From assembly GCA_031431475.1 (NCBI GenBank), contig JANPDL010000032.1, positions 62,001 through 126,000 on the forward strand: a stretch of 64,000 bases of DNA, read 5' to 3'. Positions 25,375 to 34,315 of this stretch are shown piece by piece; position 1 is the first letter of the stretch; every line of letters starts with the position of its first letter. Under the pieces are notes generated by a model. The model was given only the letters and a program-made list of their open reading frames with translations, ran no database searches and was not told the origin of the DNA. The stretch comes from JADCCX01 sp031431475. GTDB lineage: Bacteria; Pseudomonadota; Alphaproteobacteria; Rhizobiales; Beijerinckiaceae. Position numbers and translations under genes: made by a program.

Positions 25375-26529
25375 ATGACAAACGCCGCTCTGACAGTCGC
25401 AAAATCCGAGACGGGTGACCCATTCCTGCTGACGCCGGGGCCTTTGACCACCTCGAAATCCGTCAAAGCCGTCATGGTCCATGACTGGGGCTCGCGTGAT
25501 GCCACTTTCCTGCGCATCAACCACGAGGTGCTGGAAGCACTGCCCGCCATTGTGCATGCGCCACAGAGCTTCGTCACTGTGCCGATCCAGGGTTCGGGTA
25601 CCTTTGCGGTCGAGGCCATGCTGACCAGTTTCGTGCCGCCCAATGGAAAAGTCCTGCTGATCGTCAACGGGGCCTACGGACACCGGGCGAAGCGCATTCT
25701 CGATATCGCGCGGCGCAAGTCTGTCGTTCTGGAAACGCCGGAGGATACGCCGCCGGATCTGGCAAAAATCGAAGTCATCCTGAAGCGCACGAAATCCATC
25801 ACCCATGTCTTCGCAGTGCATTGCGAGACCACGTCGGGCATTCTCAATCCAGTACATGAAATCGGTGTCCTCGCCGCCCGTTATGGCAAGTCCTATCTGG
25901 TCGATTCGATGAGCGCCTTCGGTGCGCTGCCACTGGACGCCGAGAAGGCCCATGCCGATGCCATCGCCGCTTCATCCAACAAGTGCATCGAAGGCGTGCC
26001 GGGCCTTGGCTTCGTGGTGGCTCGCAAATCTGTATTGCCCGGCCTCAAGGGCAATGCCACGACACTGACGCTGGACGTCTACGATCAATGGGTGAATTTC
26101 GAGAAAACAGGCCAGTACCGCTTCACTCCACCGATCCATGTCATCGTAGCCTTCCATCAGGCGCTCACCGAGTTTCATGCCGAGGGCGGCCAGAAAGGCC
26201 GGGGTGGACGCTACGTCGAGAACGGCAAGGTGCTGATCGACGGGATGCGAGCGCTGGGCTTCAGAACGCTTTTGCCCGATCATCTGCAGGCCCCGATCAT
26301 CGTCACATTCCATATGCCGGACGATCCCAAATTCGTGTTCCAGACATTCTATGATGCACTCAAGGACCGGGGTTATGTGATCTATCCGGGCAAGCTGACC
26401 GTTGCCGACTCCTTTCGCATCGGCTGCATCGGGCGGCTCTATCCAGAGGACATGCGGGGGGCATTGGGTGCGGTGCGCGACGTGACGAGTGAAATGGGTG
26501 TTACGCTGACGCCGAGAAAAGCGGCCTGA
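25375..26529 (+). CDS. phnW: 2-aminoethylphosphonate:pyruvate aminotransferase
   Basis: 384 aa. It begins with the family block LLTPGPLTTSKSVK and HDWGSRD. VDSMSAFGALPLD (D177) binds the PLP ring and AASSNKCIEGVPG provides the PLP lysine (K203). The reaction transfers the amino group of 2-aminoethylphosphonate to pyruvate, giving phosphonoacetaldehyde and alanine. It is the first gene of the phnW-phnA-phnY run and is read away from the LysR gene. No phnX (phosphonoacetaldehyde hydrolase) is present, so the product must go through PhnY and PhnA. Confidence 0.95.
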   Translation: MTNAALTVAKSETGDPFLLTPGPLTTSKSVKAVMVHDWGSRDATFLRINHEVLEALPAIVHAPQSFVTVPIQGSGTFAVEAMLTSFVPPNGKVLLIVNGAYGHRAKRILDIARRKSVVLETPEDTPPDLAKIEVILKRTKSITHVFAVHCETTSGILNPVHEIGVLAARYGKSYLVDSMSAFGALPLDAEKAHADAIAASSNKCIEGVPGLGFVVARKSVLPGLKGNATTLTLDVYDQWVNFEKTGQYRFTPPIHVIVAFHQALTEFHAEGGQKGRGGRYVENGKVLIDGMRALGFRTLLPDHLQAPIIVTFHMPDDPKFVFQTFYDALKDRGYVIYPGKLTVADSFRIGCIGRLYPEDMRGALGAVRDVTSEMGVTLTPRKAA

Positions 26530-26540
26530 GGATCAGATCG

Positions 26541-27812
26541 ATGCAAACAATCGTCACCGTCAACGACCGAACCTACATTATCCCGACGCAACCAACCGTC
26601 GTGATCTGCATTGATGGCTCGGAGCCCGGCTATATTGAGAAAGCCATCGAAGCCGGTGTTGCACCGACCTTCGCGCGGATGATGCAAAGTGGCGCAAGCC
26701 TGATCGCGGATTGCGTCATCCCCAGTTTCACGAACCCCAACAACCTGTCGATCATCACGGGCCGTCCGCCCGCCGTCCACGGCATCGCGGGCAACTTCTT
26801 CTATGATCCGTCCACAGGAACCGAGGTCATGATGAATGACCCGAAGTTCCTGCGCGCACCTACCATTCTGGCGGCAGTCCTTGCGGCGGGGCGCAAGGTC
26901 GCGATGGTGACGGCGAAGGACAAATTGCGCCTGCTGCTCTCCAACGGTCTCGATTACAGCACGGGCCGCGCCGTCGCCTTCTCATCGGAAAAGGCGGACC
27001 AGGCGACCATTGCGGACAACGGCATCGACAAGGTCCTACGCTTCGTCGGCAAGCCGCTGCCCGAGGTCTATTCGGGCGATCTCTCTGAGTTTGTCTTTGC
27101 CGCAGGCGTGAAGCTCATCGAAACCATGCGCCCCGATCTGATGTATCTGTCGACCACGGATTACATCCAGCACAAGGCGGCACCAGGATCGAAGATTGCC
27201 AACGATTTCTATGCCATGATCGACGGCTATCTGGCGAAGCTTGATGCGCTGGGCTGCGTGATTGTGGCAACGGCTGACCACGGCATGAATGACAAGCATC
27301 TGGCCGATGGCACGCCCGATGTTGTCTATCTCCAGAGCCGGTTCGATCAATGGCTCAACAAAGGCAAGGCGCGCGTCATCCTTCCGATTACGGACCCCTA
27401 CGTGGCGCATCACGGTGCGCTGGGCTCCTTCGCCACGGTCTATGTCCCGCCGGATTCCAGCGTGCCAGACCTGATCGCGAAACTCTCGGCCATTCCCGGC
27501 ATCGAGGTCGCGATCACCCGTGATGAGGCCTGCAGGCGTTTCGAGCTGCCGCCTGACCGGATCGGCGATATCGTGGTGATATCGACGCGTCACAAGACCT
27601 TGGGAACCTCACCCGAACTGCATGATCTTTCCGGTCTTGATGAGCCATTGCGCTCACATGGCGGCCTCAGCGAGCAGAAGGTGCCAATGATATCGAACCG
27701 GCCCGTCACTGTGCCGGACGGCCACCGGCTACGCACCTTCGATGTATTTACAGTGGCCATGAACTGGACAAAAGCCGACTGGACCCAGAACGCAGGGAAA
27801 CAGCACGCATGA
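26541..27812 (+). CDS. phnA: phosphonoacetate hydrolase
   Basis: 423 aa, alkaline-phosphatase superfamily. Two-zinc ligands and nucleophile are recognisable: D25 in VICIDGSEP, nucleophile T64 in SFTNPNN, D207 and H211 in TTDYIQHKA, D246-H247 in TADHGMN and H373 in RSHGGLSEQ. The enzyme cleaves the C-P bond of phosphonoacetate to acetate and phosphate. This phnA is unrelated to the short zinc-ribbon protein of the same name. It starts 11 bases after phnW and overlaps phnY by four bases. Confidence 0.95.
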   Translation: MQTIVTVNDRTYIIPTQPTVVICIDGSEPGYIEKAIEAGVAPTFARMMQSGASLIADCVIPSFTNPNNLSIITGRPPAVHGIAGNFFYDPSTGTEVMMNDPKFLRAPTILAAVLAAGRKVAMVTAKDKLRLLLSNGLDYSTGRAVAFSSEKADQATIADNGIDKVLRFVGKPLPEVYSGDLSEFVFAAGVKLIETMRPDLMYLSTTDYIQHKAAPGSKIANDFYAMIDGYLAKLDALGCVIVATADHGMNDKHLADGTPDVVYLQSRFDQWLNKGKARVILPITDPYVAHHGALGSFATVYVPPDSSVPDLIAKLSAIPGIEVAITRDEACRRFELPPDRIGDIVVISTRHKTLGTSPELHDLSGLDEPLRSHGGLSEQKVPMISNRPVTVPDGHRLRTFDVFTVAMNWTKADWTQNAGKQHA

Positions 27813-29248
27813 CCATGCCTGTCAGGCGCGAAGCTATGCGCATCGCGGGAAAACGGGTCTCGACCGATGATGTCATCGAGGTGCGCAACCCCTATGATAA
27901 CTCTGTGGTTGGCACGGTACCCGCCGGACGCCCGGAGCATGTGCGCGATGCTTTTGCCAGAGCCAAGGCCTTCACACCGAAACTCACGCGCTACGAGCGC
28001 CAGCAAATCCTGCTGCGGACTGCGGAGTTACTGGCGAAGCGCCGGGAAGAGGTAGCCCGGGTGATCACGGCGGAATCAGGCCTGTGCTGGAAAGATTCGC
28101 TCTACGAGGCGACGCGCGCCTACGACGTCTATTCCTTCGCCGGCCAGCTCTGCATCAAGGATGACGGTGAGACCTTCGCCTGCGACATCAGCCCCAATGG
28201 CAAGCAGCGCAAGATTTTCACGACGCGTGTGCCGCTGCTGGGCGTGATCTCGGCGATCACGCCGTTCAATCATCCGCTCAACATGGTGTCGCACAAGATC
28301 GCGCCCGCCATCGCCACCAATAACCGCATGGTGCTCAAGCCCACGGAGCTGACGCCGCTAACGGCGTTACTGCTGGCCGATATCCTCTACGAAGCGGGCC
28401 TGCCGCCAGAAATGCTGTCAGTCGTGACAGGAAATCCGTCGACTATGGGCGATTCCATGATCACCGATCCGGACGCTGACCTGATCACTTTCACCGGCTC
28501 GGTGCGGGTCGGCAAATACATCGCGGATAAAGCAGGTTATCGCCGTATTGTCCTTGAGCTTGGTGGCAATGATCCACTGATCGTCATGGAAGACGCTGAT
28601 CTCGACAAGGCGGCGGAACTCGCCGTGCAGGGCGCGACCAAAAATTCGGGACAACGCTGCACAGCGGTGAAGCGCATTCTCGTGGTGCAGTCCGTGGCGG
28701 ACGCATTCTCGACGCTTGTCCTGGAAAAGGCCAAGAAGCTGAAAGCTGGCAATCCGATGGACCCGACCGTTGATATCGGCACAGTGATCACCGAACAGGC
28801 AGCGATGAGCTTCGAGCGGCGCGTCAATGACGCGGTGTCGAAGGGAGCGGTGCTGTTGCACGGCAACAACCGTCAGGGTGCACTTTATCCGCCGACCGTC
28901 GTGGATCATGTGCCTTATGATTGCGAGTTAGTACGCGAGGAAACCTTCGGACCCGTTATCCCGATCATTCGGGTGCCGGATGATATCGAGTCTATCATCA
29001 GAATTTCAAATTCAACGGCTTTTGGTCTGTCGTCAGGTGTCTGCACCAACCGGCTCGACTACATCACCCGCTTCATTGGCGGGCTTGATGTCGGGACTGT
29101 GAACATCTGGGAAGTGCCGGGCTACCGCATCGAGATGTCACCCTTCGGAGGCATCAAGGATTCAGGGCTGGGATACAAGGAAGGCGTGCAGGAGGCGATG
29201 AAGAGTTTTACCAATGTGCGGACGTACTCGCTGCCCTGGCCTGCTTGA
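27809..29248 (+). CDS. phnY: phosphonoacetaldehyde dehydrogenase
   Basis: 479 aa, NAD(P)-dependent aldehyde dehydrogenase. The catalytic cysteine is in NSGQRCTAVKR (C284) and the general-base glutamate in VLELGGNDP (E250). The N-terminal block SAITPFNHPLN replaces the usual PWNFP, as in the PhnY/succinylglutamate-like branch. It oxidises phosphonoacetaldehyde to phosphonoacetate, the PhnA substrate. Position between phnW/phnA and the transporter genes, with a four-base overlap with phnA, supports the assignment. Confidence 0.93.
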   Translation: MTMPVRREAMRIAGKRVSTDDVIEVRNPYDNSVVGTVPAGRPEHVRDAFARAKAFTPKLTRYERQQILLRTAELLAKRREEVARVITAESGLCWKDSLYEATRAYDVYSFAGQLCIKDDGETFACDISPNGKQRKIFTTRVPLLGVISAITPFNHPLNMVSHKIAPAIATNNRMVLKPTELTPLTALLLADILYEAGLPPEMLSVVTGNPSTMGDSMITDPDADLITFTGSVRVGKYIADKAGYRRIVLELGGNDPLIVMEDADLDKAAELAVQGATKNSGQRCTAVKRILVVQSVADAFSTLVLEKAKKLKAGNPMDPTVDIGTVITEQAAMSFERRVNDAVSKGAVLLHGNNRQGALYPPTVVDHVPYDCELVREETFGPVIPIIRVPDDIESIIRISNSTAFGLSSGVCTNRLDYITRFIGGLDVGTVNIWEVPGYRIEMSPFGGIKDSGLGYKEGVQEAMKSFTNVRTYSLPWPA

Positions 29249-29381
29249 CGGCTGGTTGGGCGCGCTTGACGAAAAGATATGGCTCGATCAGCGCCAATCC
29301 CCCTTGCGGTTCGGTCAAACATGCGGTGCAATGAATTTACTGTTGGTGATAGCTGACGTTTCGGGTTTGGGGAGAACAACA

Positions 29382-30413
29382 ATGATGAAATCGCTACTGG
29401 CAAGTGTGGCACTGTGTGCCATCGCTGCATTCGGCACTGCCACGGATGCCGCAGCTCAGGCCCGCACCAAGGTAACGGCTTACACCGCACTCGAGAATGA
29501 CCAGCTTGGCCCCTTCAAGACCGCGATTGAGGCGGCGGTTCCTGATGTCGAGATCGTCTGGGTTCGCGACTCCACTGGCGTGATCACTGCGCGGTTCCTC
29601 GCCGAGAAGGACAATCCCCGCGCGGATATTGTTCTGGCCCTTGCGGCCACCAGCCTGCTGCTGTTCGAGAAGCAAGGCCTGCTCGAAACCTATGAACCCG
29701 CTGGCGCACAGGCCCTCAAACCGCAGTTCCGCGATCCGACGGCTCCCTATACATGGACAGGCAGCGATGCGTTTCTGGCCGTGGTCTGCTTCAACACGGT
29801 CGAGGCCGCCAAGGACAAGACCGCTGCACCTGCCTCCTGGCTGGATCTGGCCAAGCCCGAGTACAAGGGCAAGATCGTAATGCCGCATCCGGCATCGTCA
29901 GGCACGGGCTATCTGCAGGTTGCTGCGTGGCTGCAGATCATGGGTGAAGCCGCAGGCTGGGCCTTCATGGACAAGCTGCATGAAAACATCGCGGTCTACA
30001 CCCATTCGGGCTCTGCGCCCTGCGTGCAGGCTGCCAAGGGTGAGCGCCTGATGGGCATAGGCTTCGACATGCGCGGTGCACGCGAGAAAACACAGGGTGC
30101 GCCCATCGATATCATCATCCCTAAGGAAGGTGCCGGATGGGACATGGAAGCCACCGCGATCGTCAAGGGCACGAAGAACCTTGCCGCAACCAAGAAGGTC
30201 GCTGACTGGATCGCAACCAAGGGCGCAAGCGAACTTTTCGGCAAGTATTACGCACTGGTGTCGCATCCTGATGTGAAGAGCGCGCCAGCCAACTATCCGG
30301 CCAACGCCGAAGCCCAGATGGCCAAGAATGACTTCACATGGATGGCCGAGAACCGCGAGCGCATCCTGACGGAATGGGTCAAGCGCTACGAGAGCAAGGC
30401 GGCACCGAAGTGA
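29382..30413 (+). CDS. aepX: 2-aminoethylphosphonate ABC transporter substrate-binding protein
   Basis: 343 aa with a signal peptide (MMKSLLASVALCAIAAFGTA...AAAQA). The mature part is a family-1/Fe3+-type binding protein: KVTAYTALENDQLGPFKTAI, TGVITARFLAEKDNPRADIV, HPASSGTGYLQVAAWLQIMG. This is the arrangement of putative 2-AEP binding proteins adjacent to phnWAY (AepX type). The ATG at 29382 has GGGGAG at 29369-29374; an ATG follows directly. The 133-bp gap from phnY may carry its own promoter; nothing definite is visible there. Confidence 0.85.
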   Translation: MMKSLLASVALCAIAAFGTATDAAAQARTKVTAYTALENDQLGPFKTAIEAAVPDVEIVWVRDSTGVITARFLAEKDNPRADIVLALAATSLLLFEKQGLLETYEPAGAQALKPQFRDPTAPYTWTGSDAFLAVVCFNTVEAAKDKTAAPASWLDLAKPEYKGKIVMPHPASSGTGYLQVAAWLQIMGEAAGWAFMDKLHENIAVYTHSGSAPCVQAAKGERLMGIGFDMRGAREKTQGAPIDIIIPKEGAGWDMEATAIVKGTKNLAATKKVADWIATKGASELFGKYYALVSHPDVKSAPANYPANAEAQMAKNDFTWMAENRERILTEWVKRYESKAAPK

Positions 30414-30463
30414 CATCGGAACAACCGAAGCGCTGATCCAGCAACGGGATTGCAGGGTCTTCG

Positions 30464-31576
30464 ATGCAGCACGCTCCGTCACAAACCAAACAAACCGGAC
30501 AGCCGTTTCTGGCTGTCCGCAATCTGACCAAGAGTTTCGCAACTTTCACCGCGCTGAACGATATCAACCTTGATATCGCACGCGGTGATTTCGTCTGCTT
30601 CCTCGGCCCCTCGGGCTGCGGCAAGACCACATTGCTCAGGGCCATCGCAGGGCTTGATCCGCAGACATCCGGTTCCATTGTGATCGATGGCCGCGATGTC
30701 TCGCATGAGCCGCCCGCCGCCCGCGATTTCGGTATCGTCTTCCAGTCCTATGCCCTGTTCCCCAACCTGACGATTGCTGACAATATCGGCTACGGTCTCG
30801 TCAACCAGCGCTTGCCGAAGGCGCAGATTGCGGAGCGCGTCGATGAACTGCTGACGCTCGTTGGCCTCTCTGACCAGAGCCGAAAATATCCCGTGCAACT
30901 CTCGGGCGGACAGCAGCAGCGCGTGGCGCTGGCGCGGGCGCTGGCCACTTCCCCTGGCCTTCTATTGCTGGATGAACCACTCTCCGCGCTGGATGCGCGC
31001 GTCCGGCTGCGGCTGCGGGAAGAAATCCGGTCCATTCACAGACGCCTCGGTGTCACCACCATCATGGTCACGCATGATCAGGAAGAGGCGCTGTCGATGG
31101 CCGAACGCATTGTGGTCATGAACCACGGGGTGATCGAGCAGATCGGCACGCCGGAAGAAGTTTATGGTGCGCCCGCCACGGCTTTCGTGGCCGATTTCGT
31201 GGGCCGCATGAATTTTCTCGCCGGAACTGCGCGGGACGCTGGTCATGTGCAGATCGGCCCGCATGTGCTGCAAACACGCAGTGGTGACATAGCTCTGCCC
31301 GCAGGATCGCCTGTCGAGATCGGATTCCGTCCGGAAGCGGTCGAGATCGGCACGGCGAAGACCAAAGGTGCGTTGCCCGCGACGATCCGCGAAATCGAGT
31401 TTCTTGGAGCCTACAGTCGCCTCAGTATCATGCTTGACGGCATGGACCAGAAACCTTTGCTGGCGGATGTCTCGGCCAATGTCATGGCGTCGCTGAAACC
31501 CGTTGCCGGAGCAAAACTCGGTCTTGTCATGCCGCCGGAGGCACTGCGTGTGTTCCCTGCACGCACTGGCGGATGA
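30464..31576 (+). CDS. aepV: 2-aminoethylphosphonate ABC transporter ATP-binding protein
   Basis: 370 aa. Walker A GPSGCGKTTLLRA, Q-loop FGIVFQSYALFPN, signature LSGGQQQRVALARA, Walker B LLLLDEPLSALD and H-loop TMVTHDQEEAL are all present, followed by a C-terminal TOBE-type domain (IGFRPEAVEIG). This is the Fe3+/spermidine/phosphonate class of ATPases. It lies 50 bp after aepX and overlaps the permease gene by four bases. Confidence 0.85.
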   Translation: MQHAPSQTKQTGQPFLAVRNLTKSFATFTALNDINLDIARGDFVCFLGPSGCGKTTLLRAIAGLDPQTSGSIVIDGRDVSHEPPAARDFGIVFQSYALFPNLTIADNIGYGLVNQRLPKAQIAERVDELLTLVGLSDQSRKYPVQLSGGQQQRVALARALATSPGLLLLDEPLSALDARVRLRLREEIRSIHRRLGVTTIMVTHDQEEALSMAERIVVMNHGVIEQIGTPEEVYGAPATAFVADFVGRMNFLAGTARDAGHVQIGPHVLQTRSGDIALPAGSPVEIGFRPEAVEIGTAKTKGALPATIREIEFLGAYSRLSIMLDGMDQKPLLADVSANVMASLKPVAGAKLGLVMPPEALRVFPARTGG

Positions 31577-33288
31577 GCGGCATGTCTGTCAGCACAGCCA
31601 GCGAAAGCAAGGGCATCGCGCCGCCGCAGCCGCTGATCACGGAACACCGCGCAGCAGGCATCCTGCTCGCGCTTGCCGCCATCATCCTGTTCGTCATCAT
31701 CGCCCTGCCACTCTGGGCGCTGCTATCGAAGGCCGCTCAGAACGCCAATGGCGAATTTGTCGGCCTCGCCAATTTCATCCGCTATGTCGAGACGCCGTCT
31801 CTGGTGCGCGCCCTGTTCAACTCCGTGCAGGTGGCGTTGATAACCACTGCCATCGTGCTGCCGTTAGCCTTTGTCTATGCTTATGCACTGACCCGCAGTT
31901 GCATGCCTTTCGCTGGGCTGTTCATGGCTCTGGCGCTACTGCCGATCTTCGCGCCCTCGCTGCTGTCGGCGATCTCGCTGATCTATCTCTTCGGCAATCA
32001 GGGCCTGCTCAGGAGCTGGATGTTCGGCAACTCGATCTATGGTCAGGCCGGTATTGTTATCGCCGAAGCGACCTATTGTTTCCCCCATGCAGTGATGATC
32101 ATCGCTACTGCCCTGCGCATGGCGGATGGGAGACTTTATGAAGTGGCCGAAGCGCTGAGGACATCCCCTTTGCGTGTCTTCACGACTGTCACCCTGCCTG
32201 GCGTTCAGTATGGCCTGATCAGCGCGGGGTTTGTGGTCTTCACCCTCGTGATCACGGATTTCGGCATCCCCAAGGTGATCGGCGGACAATTCAACGTGCT
32301 GGCGACAGATGCCTACAAGCAGATCGTAGGGCAGCAGAATTTCGAGATGGGCGCTGTCGTGGGCCTCATCCTGCTGATGCCTGCTGTGCTGGCCTTCTTC
32401 GTAGACCGGCAGGTGCAGAAGCGGCAGGTGGCATTGCTCTCGGCCCGCGCTGTCCCCTACCAACCCAAGCCGCATGCGGCGCGCGACATCAGCCTGCTTA
32501 TCTTCTGTCTTGTCATCGGCGCAGCGCTCCTGTCCATGCTGGGCGTGGCGGTCTGGGCGTCCTTCATCAAATACTGGCCGTATAATCTAGCGCTCACCAC
32601 GGCGAATTATGATTTCGCCAATTTCGATCCGGGCGGTTGGGATCCCTACTTTACCTCGCTGCGCCTTGCCGCACTGGTCGCGGTCATCGGCACAGCTCTG
32701 ATCTTTGCAGTGGCCTATCTCGTAGAGAAGACCAAGGGGCATGCTGTGTTGCGCCAGATCGTGCCATTTCTGGCGATGCTGCCGATGGCGGTTCCGGGCC
32801 TCGTTCTGGGCCTTGGCTATGTCTTCTTCATCAACTCGCCGTCCAACCCGCTCGGGATTTTCTACGGCACGCTTGTGCTTCTTGCCGTGAATACCATAGC
32901 GCATTTCTACACGGTAGCGCATATCACGGCGACGACAGCGCTCAAGCAGATCGATGCGGAATTCGAGTCTGTATCAGCCTCCCTGAAAGTGCCGTTCTGG
33001 ACGACATTCCGGCGGGTCACTGCGCCGATCTGCATGCCCGCCATTCTCGACATCGCGGTCTATATGTTTGTGAATGCGCTGACGACGGTGTCAGCCCTCA
33101 TATTCCTCTACGGCCCCTCCACCAAAGTCGCGGCCATCGCCATCGTGCATATGGATGAAGCCGGAACCATGGCCGCAGCCGCAGCCATGGCAAGCTGCAT
33201 CGTGCTGACCGCGATGGCAGTGAAGCTGTTGCATGTCGCGCTGGACCGGCTGGTGTTTGATCGCCTGCAGAGCTGGCGCAAGCGCTGA
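31573..33288 (+). CDS. aepW: 2-aminoethylphosphonate ABC transporter permease, fused two-domain
   Basis: 571 aa, about twice a normal permease, with about twelve helices. Two permease domains each have an EAA coupling loop: YEVAEALRTSPLRVFTTVTL in the N-terminal half and FESVSASLKVPFWTTFRRVT in the C-terminal half. The fused form is normal for this Fe3+/AEP permease group. The start overlaps aepV by four bases; it converges with the EamA gene. Confidence 0.87.
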   Translation: MSGMSVSTASESKGIAPPQPLITEHRAAGILLALAAIILFVIIALPLWALLSKAAQNANGEFVGLANFIRYVETPSLVRALFNSVQVALITTAIVLPLAFVYAYALTRSCMPFAGLFMALALLPIFAPSLLSAISLIYLFGNQGLLRSWMFGNSIYGQAGIVIAEATYCFPHAVMIIATALRMADGRLYEVAEALRTSPLRVFTTVTLPGVQYGLISAGFVVFTLVITDFGIPKVIGGQFNVLATDAYKQIVGQQNFEMGAVVGLILLMPAVLAFFVDRQVQKRQVALLSARAVPYQPKPHAARDISLLIFCLVIGAALLSMLGVAVWASFIKYWPYNLALTTANYDFANFDPGGWDPYFTSLRLAALVAVIGTALIFAVAYLVEKTKGHAVLRQIVPFLAMLPMAVPGLVLGLGYVFFINSPSNPLGIFYGTLVLLAVNTIAHFYTVAHITATTALKQIDAEFESVSASLKVPFWTTFRRVTAPICMPAILDIAVYMFVNALTTVSALIFLYGPSTKVAAIAIVHMDEAGTMAAAAAMASCIVLTAMAVKLLHVALDRLVFDRLQSWRKR

Positions 33289-33290
33289 AT

Positions 33291-34112
33291 TCACTGCAGC
33301 CGGATCAACACCAGACCAGCCACTATGAAGACTGCGGCCACCACACGATTTGCACGAAGCGGCTCCTTCAAGATCACCACGGCAATCGCTGCACCGAACA
33401 GCACGCTCGTCTCGCGCACCGCTGCCACCAGAGGAATCGGCGCTACCGTCATGGCCCAGATCGCAATGCCATAGGCCGCAGCTGACATGGCCCCGCCTGC
33501 CATACCCGGAACCCAGAACCCTGCGATAGGCCTCAGTCCTGCCGTGCCACGCATGAACCAGGCGATCAGCGTGAAAAATAGCCCATCGGCCACAAACAAT
33601 GCCGCGATATAGGCCAGCGCATCGCCAGAGACCCGTGCACCAGTGCCATCGCTCAACGTGTAGGCACAGATCGTGATGGCTGTGAGGCCCGCGAAGACGA
33701 GCGCCTTGCGGTCCATATGCGTGGCGTCATGCGCGTTCTTCATCGACATCACGAAGATGCCGAGACCGAGGACCGCAATCCCGGCAAAGCCTTGTAGCGA
33801 GACATTCTCACCCAGGAAAAAGATTCCGGTCACAGCCGTGAGCAGAGGAGCCGACCCCCGTGCGATGGGATAAACCTGACTCATGTCAGCCCGGCGATAA
33901 GCCTCCGTCAGTGCAAAATAATAACCCACATGGATCAGCACAGAGGCGATCAGCCACGGCCAGGATTCGGCGCGCGGCAGGCCGGTGTAAAATATCAGCG
34001 GCAGCGTAATGATCGAAGCGCAGAAGTTGATCAGCACCATCGCCAGAAAGGGCTCAAGCTTGATCTTGAGGATGGCGTTCCACCCGGCATGAAGCGCAGC
34101 GGCGGCGAGCAC
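33291..34112 (-). CDS. EamA/DMT-family transporter
   Basis: About ten hydrophobic helices in two EamA repeats; LHAGWNAILKIKLEPFLAMV at the start, RRADMSQVYPIARGSAPLLT at the end of the first repeat and VAAVRETSVLFGAAIAVVIL near the end of the second are typical of small-metabolite exporters. No good ATG exists. The GTG at 34112 gives 273 aa, but family alignment suggests that translation begins eight codons earlier (ISLSVFFAV...), where only an ATT (34136) is available. Neither has a ribosome site. The substrate is unknown; it lies divergent to the glutamylation cassette and could export an amine or amino acid. Confidence 0.8.
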   Translation of the reverse strand: MLAAAALHAGWNAILKIKLEPFLAMVLINFCASIITLPLIFYTGLPRAESWPWLIASVLIHVGYYFALTEAYRRADMSQVYPIARGSAPLLTAVTGIFFLGENVSLQGFAGIAVLGLGIFVMSMKNAHDATHMDRKALVFAGLTAITICAYTLSDGTGARVSGDALAYIAALFVADGLFFTLIAWFMRGTAGLRPIAGFWVPGMAGGAMSAAAYGIAIWAMTVAPIPLVAAVRETSVLFGAAIAVVILKEPLRANRVVAAVFIVAGLVLIRLQ

Positions 34113-34315
34113 GGCGAAGAAGACACTGAGAGAAATGGCGGGTGTCCGGACAAATCAGTTGCGAAAGCAGATGATCAACAGGTGACGGATTTGCGGCGGC
34201 ACGTCGAGGTTGAAAATGTTGTGTCGGCTAAAAATATGATGTGGCATCCTCCCGGGGTTGCAATCCATCCGGAAGCCCGTCAGGTTTGCGCAAACACGGA
34301 TGCTGGGAGAATGGA

